Shown here piece after piece: positions 55,949-64,000 of a DNA stretch of 64,000 bases (the stretch's first letter is position 1; every line of letters starts with the position of its first letter). Origin of the DNA: Lachnospiraceae bacterium (lineage in GTDB: Bacteria > Bacillota > Clostridia > Lachnospirales > Lachnospiraceae); contig JAJQHZ010000013.1 of NCBI GenBank assembly GCA_021199475.1, positions 1 through 64,000 on the forward strand. Direction: 5' to 3'. Position numbers and translations under genes: made by a program. Under the pieces are notes generated by a model that was not told the DNA's origin, did not search any database, and worked only from the letters and a program-made list of their open reading frames with translations.

Positions 55949-57620
55949 TTATGCCTGTTTTCTCTGTTTCTTTGTGTAAACGATGAACATTGCCGCTGCA
56001 AGCATTACCAGCGCAAGTCCGCCAAAGGTGAAAAGTGTGGTACCAATACCACCGGTACCCGGAAGATTGGTTCCCTTTTTATTGATAATCGTCTTCTGAG
56101 TTCCATCAGCTGTTTTCCAGGTAACTTTATAGCTGCCTGAGATTGAGGTATTCGCCGCAGCACCATCAGTTGCAGTTGAAGCTTCCGCTACGGAATTTCC
56201 ATCGCCTTTTGTATCAAGCGTCAGGCCGGCACTTTTGGAATCATCAGATGTTGCAATCGTCAGAGACACATCAAACTGTTCTGTTGCAAGGCTGTATCCA
56301 TCCGGCGCATCCGTCTCTTCTGCATAGTAAGTACCCACATCAAGACCGACGACTTTAATTTCACCATTTTTATCAGTCACAAGATCTTGCGTAGCGCCTG
56401 TCACAGTCGAATCTTTTGTATATCTGTAGCTTCCGTCTGTCTGTAATACAAAATAAAGTGAATCGCCTGTTTGACTCCCTTTTCTGATTACAAAGGTTGC
56501 TCCCGGAAGATTCTCATTTGAATCGCTTATTTTCAGGATGTTTAACTCACCAGTGTACGTAATTACTGTGTCTTCGGGTGTCTTATAAGAAGTGCCTTCA
56601 CCATAGTAATCATTTTCGTATTCCAGATGTACAGAGTTCGGGTTACCCGTATCGCCGGTGCTGGCATTTTCATTTAAAGTAGCAACCAAAGTTACCTGAA
56701 CAGATTTGTACGCTTTCACACTTGCCGTTGAAAGTGTAATGGTAATAACCTGGCCACTCTGAGCCACTGCATATTGCCCAGCCGCAGCGGTCTTATCAGT
56801 AGTAATATCTATTGCGGTGGTATTTTGGGATCCGTCCACAGTATAGTTTTCTCCATCCGTCGAAAACTTCACCGATACACTTTTATAATCAAGTCCACTA
56901 CTTAACGTATCAACAATCTGATAAGTAATTGCCTCTGCATCTTCATCATAGTTCGGAATACCGGAAACAATCCGATAGGTTACATCATCTCCGATCGCTA
57001 CTGTATCTGCATCCTCCAGAATCGTATTATCATCAGTACTATGCTCACTCACAATCTTCTTCGTAATCGTCGCCTCAGATGTCTTAATCTCAACAGTTTT
57101 GTCTGCATTTTCCAGCGGCACCAGAAGGTATTGTGTCGACACATACGCATTATTTGTTCCATGGCTTACCTCAACGATCAAATAATAACCAGAAACCAAA
57201 CCTGTACTGATCTTTCCATTCGTCACAGTCGCTACCGACTGAATCGAATTCGTAGAAACCAACTTAACGGCAGATTCTGCTAAAGAAACCGCTGTAGCAT
57301 CAGTAGCATTCAAAATGTCATCTTCCAAATCCGAAAAATCAGATTCTACTTCCATGTTCGTGTATACCGTTTCTGTAGTTTCTTCACCACCCACTTGCGT
57401 GGTTATTGTTTCTACATCGAACGTAGCGAGCCGATATACATTATACGTATTACTGGATATTTCGGCTGTAGATTCACTACTTGAACCTGTCAGAGTGATG
57501 GTATACGTGCTAGAGGAATTACCCCCCCCTCGGATCATCAGCAAGCGCTGTTGTGGCCATTCCAAGCGCCATGATTGCAGCTGACGCCAGTGCGGCTAAT
57601 TTCTTCCATGTTCTTTTCAT
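55949..57620 (-). pseudogene. LPGTG pilin subunit (1), out of frame at a G8 tract; probable phase-variable gene
   Basis: From ATG 57620 (AGGAAAAGGTG upstream) the frame encodes a normal signal peptide, MKRTWKKLAALASA to TTALADD, then Pro-Arg-Gly-Gly and a stop immediately after eight G residues (57522-57529 on the plus strand as C). The remaining pilin, NSSSTYTITLTG onward, lies in the neighbouring frame for about 520 residues. It carries the same domain order as pilin 2 (ATITKKIVSE, GATFVIRKGS, GTYYAEETDAPDGYS, NLPGTGGIGTTLF). Loss of one G, or gain of two, joins both parts. Either a switched-off contingency gene or a homopolymer sequencing error. Confidence 0.88.
57522..57529 (-). repeat. 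Poly-G tract (G8) in the pilin 1 gene
   Basis: Eight consecutive G residues (coding strand) between signal peptide and mature pilin. Tract length decides the frame: seven or ten keep the gene open; eight, as here, stops it. Confidence 0.9.
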
Positions 57621-57656
57621 ACTTTTCACCTTTTCCTCTCTAAAGATTTCCCGGTC

Positions 57657-57805
57657 GCTGCCGGGGTGTTGCTCTGCCCGATGATTTCATTCGTCGGATT
57701 GTTGCTCTGCCCGATTTGTTCTTTCAACGAGATATTGCTCAACCCGATCTTTTCCCTCATCGGGGTATTGCTTCTCCCAGTCTTTTCATTTGCCGGGGTA
57801 TTGCC
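57657..57805. repeat. Tandem repeat of about 35 bp between adhesin and pilin 1 genes
   Basis: Four imperfect units containing TTGCTCTGCCCGAT, a T/C-rich stretch with TTTC and a CGTCGG or ATCGGGG end; several units fold as CCCGAT/ATCGGG hairpins. The rest of 57621-57996 has no gene. Confidence 0.75.
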
Positions 57806-57996
57806 TTAGCCGGGCTCTGGAACTGCCCTTATGCTGTCTGTCGGACGGTAGATTATCGTCCTCTGTCTAATGCGCATCTTTTGCATTCAGCTGCAGGTTC
57901 CGGGAACTATTTTCTGTGAGTAGTTCCTGACACAACTGTTTTCAGTTATTTGCAGCCTTTTGCACTTGTCACGCGATGTCTGGCAGCTCCATAGGA

Positions 57997-60900
57997 TTAA
58001 GAACTGTCTGCCGTTTCTCCTCCTTTCCCAGCGTATTTGTATTTCTTTTTCTTTTTAAAGGCGTAGAGCATCCATGTCGTTGATACCGTCAGGAATGTCA
58101 GCCCTAAGCCATAAAAGACGAGTGGATATTTCGAACCGGTGCCGGGCATTGTAATGCCCTGGCTCTGTTTCGAATTTGTTATTGTGATAGTTCCCGCTTC
58201 AGAAACCGTAACATTTGAGTATGTGCTGCTTATATTGCCTCCATAACTATACTGCACAGAATAATTCTTCACATCCTCATAGCTGTCATAAGTACCGTCA
58301 TTGTTCGTGTCGGTTCCAGCCTGTACAGACACTTCTTCGACAGAATAACTGCCGCCTTTCTCTACCTTCCAATAACAGGTCCAACCATTGTCACTGCTTA
58401 ATACAGTTTCAGAGCCCGTCACCTCGGTGCCGTTATTGTAGAGCTTTACTGTAACCACGTAATCGGCATATTCATCTGCGTCGAAGCTGCTGTCCCACTC
58501 TTTTTTTGCCCGGACCTTTACAATTTCTATTGAATTGGTTACGGTCACTTTCTGAATCATTCCGGATGTTGCATCTGTTTCATATTCATAGGATGCCGAA
58601 TACCCCTCCTTGCCGGATGTTTCAACCACATAGTAATAATATTGGTTCCCTGACGAGTCATACAAATCAAGGTTTGACCACGTATATGACCAGAAGCCGG
58701 TACCGCCAGATGAGGAATTGCCCAGCTTCACAGAGCAGCCATCCACTGCTTCTCCATTCGCTGATAATCTGATTCCACTTCCGGTCTGCATATCCGCTGT
58801 ACTAACTCCGTCCGTGTAAGTAACACTTGATCCTGCGCTCGTTCCTGTACCCGAATAGCCTGATGCGTACGTAACCTTTAATCCGATCTCAATATTTCCC
58901 GCGAGGACTACTGTTTTAGAGCCGCCTGTTGTTCCGTCGCTGAACTCCACACTACTCAGTGCATCTCCCCACGCCGAGAACTGGACATAATAAGTTTTCC
59001 CTAGAATCACATCACTAAATGTATAAGTCCAATCATTGTCTACTGCCAGATTGACCGACTCTAACATATCCCAATCTTCATCGTATAATCCCAGCCAGAT
59101 TCCGCCGTCCCATGTTGTCAGCGGTGCTGACGAGCCACCAGAAGAGTCCAGCCATTCTTTTACATCCACGGTAATACTTCCAGATGCCGGAGCTACCGTA
59201 GAACGGTACAGCTGCATTGTTACGGTGTCATCCGTGTGGCTGCCTGCATCATCCCCCCATTTTTTCTCTACCGATATCTCCGTCGTCTTCTTTGTGTTTG
59301 TGACCGTAATCTCGCCATCATCGCTAAGTGTGCTGTATGTCACATCAAACGTACTCGTGATATCCGTCTCGCTTCCATTTGTAACAGCTGTCTCTACTAC
59401 CGAATAGGTATAGCCAGCTTCGAGATCAGTCCATGATGCCGTCCAGCTGTTATTAGAATCCAAGGTTTTAACAGATCCTGTCTCCGCGCCGTCTTTGCAC
59501 AAAGCCACGCTGACTGCATAATCTGCATATTCACTCTCTGATGAAAATCCGCTCCACTTCTTTTTTACAGTAACTGCTGATGTTTGCTCTGTTGAGTTTT
59601 TAATCTTTATCGACTGTATCGTTCCGCCACTGTAAACGTAAGAGTAATATGCCGTGTATCCATCCGGAACTGCTGTCTCAACAACATAGTAATAATACAG
59701 ATTACCATCCGCATCGTACTTATCCAGGTTACTCCAGGTATTGCTCCAGGAGCCACTTTCATTCAGCGTTACCACATCGCCAACCTTCACCCCGTCTGTC
59801 GCATAGCGTAATCCGCTGCTTGCAGCGAGTACCTCACTGTCGATGCCCGTCGCAGAACCTGTCAAAAGAGGCTCCGCAATTTCATTTGCACTGGCTGCAG
59901 CTGTCTGCACAGAAAATTCCACTGTGGTTCCTGCCACGGTCGAGGTCGCTTCAATCGTCCCTGACTCCAGGTAGGAATCACTATCTTTCACTTTTGCCAG
60001 AGCAGTTTCATTCAGATTAGTAGATATACAGGTATATCCAATCGTATAAGTCTGGTTCGCTGTCAGATTCTCGAATGTGTAACTCCATCCATTTGATTTT
60101 GACAAAGCAGCTGAACCAACTGCATTTCCGTTCCCTGATTCATACAGCGTAAAAACAAAGCTTGCATAGCTGCTGACATTACTGGGAACCAATGGATTTC
60201 CGCTATCATCCACCCATTCAGAAATGTCTACAGTAATGCTTCCCATTACCTTTGGTGCAGTCGTCGAGCGATACAGCTGCACAGTTACTTCCGTAGGTCG
60301 AGTTGCAGAGCCTCCGTCGCTCCACGTTTTGGTAACTGTAATTTCCGTATCCGCCTTCTTGTTTGTGATGATATAATCGCCGCCATCAGTTGCTGCCTGA
60401 CATGCACTTGAATACTCAGTACCGTCGGCCTCATTTTGATAAACAGTAGTATACAGGCCGTCCGTCACCAGTTCTTCTACATAATAGTAACCAACCGGCA
60501 AATCCGTCCACTCATATGACCAGTTATTCGCAGAAGATAAAGTAACTGTCGTCGCCTCATAAGGAGAGCCTGTATCTCCGTTTTCGCTGCCTGTATATAG
60601 CTGTACGATCAGACTTTCTGGGCAATCTGATAATTCCTGTCCGGATGCATCCAGCCACTTCTTTGTGACGGTAATTGATGTCGTCTTCGTATTCGTAATA
60701 ATTAACGATCCATCCACTCCGGTGCTATAGGATATCAGATAACTACTGTCAATGTCAGTTCCGCCCGAATCTGATGTCTTCACAGACAGTTCTTTTACCG
60801 TATAAGTATATCCGCCCTCCAAATCACTCCAGGTATAGCTCCACCCGTCCGCTCCATACGAACCGTCGCTATCTGTCTTATCTTTGTAAGTAGAGTTCAG

Positions 60901-63900
60901 TATGACGGTTTTTCCGGTCGCTTCACCATCTCTGTACAATTCTACTGTTACGTAGTAATCATCATATTCATAAGTGGTATCTCCGCCCTGATTGACCGTA
61001 CTGCTCCAGTCTACCCATTCCTTCGTTACCGTGATGCTTACCGCGTCAGCTTTTCGGTTCGTTACAGTTACAGACTTAATAATACCAGTTTCCGAAATGT
61101 TTCCCCCGGCATCCGTCTCCGTCTCGACTTCATATTCATAAGAAGAAGTATATCCGGGAACATTCTTTTCCACAAAATAGTAATAATACAGATTCCCATT
61201 CGAATCATACTTATCCAGGTTATCCCATGTGTAGGACCATCCGTTCGAATCATACCCATCTTCTGTGCCATAATTCGAGCCAAGGGTTACCGTTCCAAGT
61301 GATGTTGCATCCCATGTATCTCGCATACCATTCGAAACCGACGGCTCATCATTGGAAGAAGTCGTCAATATACTGGTATTCTCTACCAGATTCGCTGTCA
61401 TAGTTCCTTCAAGCAAAGCCGAATTAAGAGAAGCTGTGGTAACCGGATAATCGGAATACGAATAATAACCGATAAAGTCATACGATGCCACATTTCCGCT
61501 GACAGTCACAACTTGATCCATTTCAAGAGAAATACTCAAGCCACTTCCGCTCATAGAATAGCCGTTATAATATGCAAACACATCGCCCTGTGATGTTGGA
61601 ATATCAATATACCCTACCCATCCGCTGGAATAATCAAACTGAATTGAAAATGCATTCCAGGTTGTAAAGCTATAAATAGTAAAATATACAATTAAGCTTT
61701 CATTTGTAAGCGGGACACTTCCTGATGCAGAATTATAATCCCATGCATTCGAACCATCTCTCCATTCTGTGATTCGCATATAAACACGATTATACCCATC
61801 CGCCGGTGCTTCTAAATCTGAGCTCTCTTCCGCCTTTTCTACCAGAGTCGCACTGAAAGCAAATCCATACGCTTCCTGATCTCCTGACACGATTTCGGAT
61901 CCGCTGGTCAATTCTATCGACTGAATTGTATTAGTAGCAGTCGAATCACTTGATGACAATGCCTCGCTGTATATAATCTTATAATACTTTGTTTCCTGAT
62001 TTTTTACGCCTGGCAGGGTAACTGTATATTTCCAGTCATTATCCGCCGACAAGGTTACTTCTGTCTCAGTTCCGCCACTAACCTCGACACCGCTCTGGTC
62101 GCATTCGACCAGTTTAGCCGTCATCCAGCCTCCGTCCGCATCATCGGCCGTGGTATACACTCCTTCACTGGTTTTCCATCTGGAAACCTCGACAGTAATG
62201 TCAATATCCGAATCCGGTATTGTCGGAACATCTTCTGTCAGAACTGCGCTCAATGACAGTACATTTTCAGTGTCTGAAACTCCGGTTACTGTATAGATAT
62301 CACCAGACTTCGAAATGGTTGTCTTATCACCATTCGCAGTCAAGGTATTAATGTCATCACTGTGACTGTAGAGGATTGTATAGGTCTGCTCCGCTCCGTC
62401 GGCCTTATTCGGCACGTACGCTGTCCAGGACATATTAGAGGATGTCAGTGTAGCAGAATCAACCACCTGCCCCCCACTGAAAATTGCCACCCACACCCAG
62501 CTGTCGTCGGCAGCAGCTGAACCGTCCGTCTGACCATCGCTGTAAAACCAGTCGGAAATCTCTACGGTTATCGGATTATAATATCTCTCCGTCAAAACAG
62601 CTGTAAGATCTATCTCCACATCTGTACCGCCGGATGTATCTACCGTAGTAAAAATCTGTGTGTATCCATTCGAGACCGAACTATAGGAAGAGCCGTTTAC
62701 TACACCATCTGTTATACTGTCAATACTGTAAAGCTTCCCCCATCCTGAACCAACCGTATAGAAAACCACATAAGACTGTGAAACACCGGAAGAAGATACT
62801 AATTCAGCATCATCCCATGTAAATGTCCAATTATTTTCAAGGGTCAGAGTATCTCCTTGCTGTGACCAGCCACTGTTTGTATTATTTGCCAATCCAATCC
62901 AGATTCCCGTACCGGTATCAGTTGGCGCCTCCGCTTTTACACCGTCACTATAAACCCAATCAGTAATCTTGACTGTAATCGAGCCTGTTTGAGCCTCATC
63001 CACTGTTGATTTTGAGGAAAGTGTCGCGGTAAGAGATACTGTTTCTCCCGCCCCCGCAGTCGGCCATGTACTGACAAAATCTGCGCTGTCGGTCTGCAAA
63101 GAAGCGATTCCGCCCCAGCACGACGCGTTTATAATATAGCTGCGTGTCTCACCGTTTACTTCTTTTAATACCTCCGATGTCTCCCATGTCCATCCGGTTT
63201 CAGAAGTCAGAATCGTTGATTCAATAAAGTTCCAGTTGCTGTCGTAAATCGCTATCCACATCTGTCCAGTGCCGACATCATTCTCACTGGCCGTCTCTCC
63301 GTCGCTAAAAAGCCAGGTGCTTACATCAACGGTGACGCTTCCATAGGTCGGCTCTGTTTCAGAAGGTACTTCCGTGGTACGGTAAAGCTCCATCACCACA
63401 GTCTCCGGCGTTGTTTCACCTGCTTCTGTCTCCCAGATTTTCTCAACAGTGATCTCCGTAGAATCTTTTTTATTAACGATTGTAATCGTACCTTCAGTAA
63501 CAGAAGCATCCGCAGGATCACTTTCCCCCCAAGATGTCACCAAAGATGTATCTGCATTCTTATAATAAGCCGTATACCCGCTCACGGTCACGTAATCTTC
63601 TTCAACGTAATATGTCCCTGATGGCAAATATGTCCATGTGTAGGACCAGCCGTCCGCAGAATAATATCCCGTATCAGTAGACACGCCTGCATTCGCAGTT
63701 CCTAAAGCGATTTTTTCTGTGTAATATAAGTTCCCTGTCGTAACTTCTGTACCATTTGGATCGGTCACTGTTTCCAGCCGGTAGAGGTTCATATATGCCT
63801 TCACAGAATCCGAAGTAATCTGCTCGGTCTCACCAGCGGCATCCAGCCATTCCTTAGTCACGGAAATGTCTGTCGTAGTTACTGAATTAAGAATCACTTC

Positions 63901-64000
63901 CGATGTACCGCTTACGCTGGAGCGTGTAATCGTATAAGCTGCATTGATGGAATCAGCCTCAGTAATCACTGATCCGACTGTTGTCTCTATCTCTTTAACA
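57997..64000 (-). CDS. Large sortase-anchored adhesin, 5' end beyond the window
   Basis: At least 2000 residues; the frame stays open to position 64000, so start and signal peptide are missing. It consists of many Cna_B-like units (ITVTKEWLD, MELYRTT, WSYTWTYLPSGTYYVEE, ITIVNKK and variants). A second module occurs seven times, beginning near 63340, 62985, 62580, 62200, 61795, 60243 and 59183, with the pattern ITVxVxxW-x-SDG. The C-terminus has the sorting signal TMPGTGSKYP, a hydrophobic segment and KKKKKYKY. It is probably the tip adhesin or a long surface fibre of this pilus locus. Ligand unknown. Confidence 0.9.
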   Translation of the reverse strand, partial: VKEIETTVGSVITEADSINAAYTITRSSVSGTSEVILNSVTTTDISVTKEWLDAAGETEQITSDSVKAYMNLYRLETVTDPNGTEVTTGNLYYTEKIALGTANAGVSTDTGYYSADGWSYTWTYLPSGTYYVEEDYVTVSGYTAYYKNADTSLVTSWGESDPADASVTEGTITIVNKKDSTEITVEKIWETEAGETTPETVVMELYRTTEVPSETEPTYGSVTVDVSTWLFSDGETASENDVGTGQMWIAIYDSNWNFIESTILTSETGWTWETSEVLKEVNGETRSYIINASCWGGIASLQTDSADFVSTWPTAGAGETVSLTATLSSKSTVDEAQTGSITVKITDWVYSDGVKAEAPTDTGTGIWIGLANNTNSGWSQQGDTLTLENNWTFTWDDAELVSSSGVSQSYVVFYTVGSGWGKLYSIDSITDGVVNGSSYSSVSNGYTQIFTTVDTSGGTDVEIDLTAVLTERYYNPITVEISDWFYSDGQTDGSAAADDSWVWVAIFSGGQVVDSATLTSSNMSWTAYVPNKADGAEQTYTILYSHSDDINTLTANGDKTTISKSGDIYTVTGVSDTENVLSLSAVLTEDVPTIPDSDIDITVEVSRWKTSEGVYTTADDADGGWMTAKLVECDQSGVEVSGGTETEVTLSADNDWKYTVTLPGVKNQETKYYKIIYSEALSSSDSTATNTIQSIELTSGSEIVSGDQEAYGFAFSATLVEKAEESSDLEAPADGYNRVYMRITEWRDGSNAWDYNSASGSVPLTNESLIVYFTIYSFTTWNAFSIQFDYSSGWVGYIDIPTSQGDVFAYYNGYSMSGSGLSISLEMDQVVTVSGNVASYDFIGYYSYSDYPVTTASLNSALLEGTMTANLVENTSILTTSSNDEPSVSNGMRDTWDATSLGTVTLGSNYGTEDGYDSNGWSYTWDNLDKYDSNGNLYYYYFVEKNVPGYTSSYEYEVETETDAGGNISETGIIKSVTVTNRKADAVSITVTKEWVDWSSTVNQGGDTTYEYDDYYVTVELYRDGEATGKTVILNSTYKDKTDSDGSYGADGWSYTWSDLEGGYTYTVKELSVKTSDSGGTDIDSSYLISYSTGVDGSLIITNTKTTSITVTKKWLDASGQELSDCPESLIVQLYTGSENGDTGSPYEATTVTLSSANNWSYEWTDLPVGYYYVEELVTDGLYTTVYQNEADGTEYSSACQAATDGGDYIITNKKADTEITVTKTWSDGGSATRPTEVTVQLYRSTTAPKVMGSITVDISEWVDDSGNPLVPSNVSSYASFVFTLYESGNGNAVGSAALSKSNGWSYTFENLTANQTYTIGYTCISTNLNETALAKVKDSDSYLESGTIEATSTVAGTTVEFSVQTAAASANEIAEPLLTGSATGIDSEVLAASSGLRYATDGVKVGDVVTLNESGSWSNTWSNLDKYDADGNLYYYYVVETAVPDGYTAYYSYVYSGGTIQSIKIKNSTEQTSAVTVKKKWSGFSSESEYADYAVSVALCKDGAETGSVKTLDSNNSWTASWTDLEAGYTYSVVETAVTNGSETDITSTFDVTYSTLSDDGEITVTNTKKTTEISVEKKWGDDAGSHTDDTVTMQLYRSTVAPASGSITVDVKEWLDSSGGSSAPLTTWDGGIWLGLYDEDWDMLESVNLAVDNDWTYTFSDVILGKTYYVQFSAWGDALSSVEFSDGTTGGSKTVVLAGNIEIGLKVTYASGYSGTGTSAGSSVTYTDGVSTADMQTGSGIRLSANGEAVDGCSVKLGNSSSGGTGFWSYTWSNLDLYDSSGNQYYYYVVETSGKEGYSASYEYETDATSGMIQKVTVTNSIEIVKVRAKKEWDSSFDADEYADYVVTVKLYNNGTEVTGSETVLSSDNGWTCYWKVEKGGSYSVEEVSVQAGTDTNNDGTYDSYEDVKNYSVQYSYGGNISSTYSNVTVSEAGTITITNSKQSQGITMPGTGSKYPLVFYGLGLTFLTVSTTWMLYAFKKKKKYKYAGKGGETADSS

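Overview
The window looks like chromosomal DNA from a Gram-positive gut-type clostridium, most probably a member of the Lachnospiraceae. The evidence is a PolC-type replicase, the hrcA-grpE-dnaK-dnaJ heat-shock operon with a CIRCE operator, a DUF5688 protein, many secreted proteins with YYY-type cell-wall-binding repeats, and LPXTG pilins with class C sortases. Base composition is moderate and sigma-A promoters with 17-bp spacing are easy to see. I cannot name a species.

Layout. 1-2700: a tRNA-like remnant, efp (elongation factor P) with a structured RNA and terminator behind it, a DUF5688 gene and tRNA-Arg(CCG). 2700-10570: a minus-strand operon that has every functional class of a dlt (teichoic-acid D-alanylation) system, namely an adenylating enzyme, a carrier protein, an MBOAT acyltransferase and an SGNH-like membrane protein. 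It also has an SLC13-type anion transporter, an SH3 secreted protein and a wall-binding transglutaminase-like protein. 10570-16340: repeats, three more wall-binding transglutaminase-like proteins, one wall-binding protein without that domain, and pyrC. 16390-30720: mainly housekeeping on the minus strand: yqeG, polC, ispG, ppk, ppx, a DUF815 ATPase, pheA and a folate-type ECF transporter subunit. 31110-36600: dnaJ, dnaK, grpE and hrcA with CIRCE and promoter. 36600-39920: a wall-bound beta-lactamase-fold hydrolase, then a DAHP synthase gene whose leader carries the second copy of the structured RNA. 39970-44850: a TPP-riboswitch-controlled thiW-thiM-thiE-thiC operon with tandem repeats in every spacer. 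44870-64000: an AAA/PD-(D/E)XK protein and a sortase-dependent pilus locus: a large adhesin running off the window edge, two LPGTG pilins, a third isopeptide-type surface protein and two class C sortases. A Mrr-like nuclease and decayed genes sit inside that locus.

How the parts work together. Much of the window serves the cell envelope: the dlt-like operon probably esterifies an envelope polymer, a family of wall-binding transglutaminase/peptidase-like proteins acts in the wall, and the pilus locus builds covalent surface fibres. The most striking observation is a G8 tract between the signal peptide and the mature part of one pilin. As sequenced it puts the gene out of frame, and loss of one G restores a complete pilin, which suggests phase variation.

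Other points worth following: the two-copy RNA motif with compensatory stems; the dlt-like operon with a transporter; seven copies of an unfamiliar domain in the large adhesin, at least some inserted inside Cna_B-like domains; and low-complexity inserts in several housekeeping enzymes.
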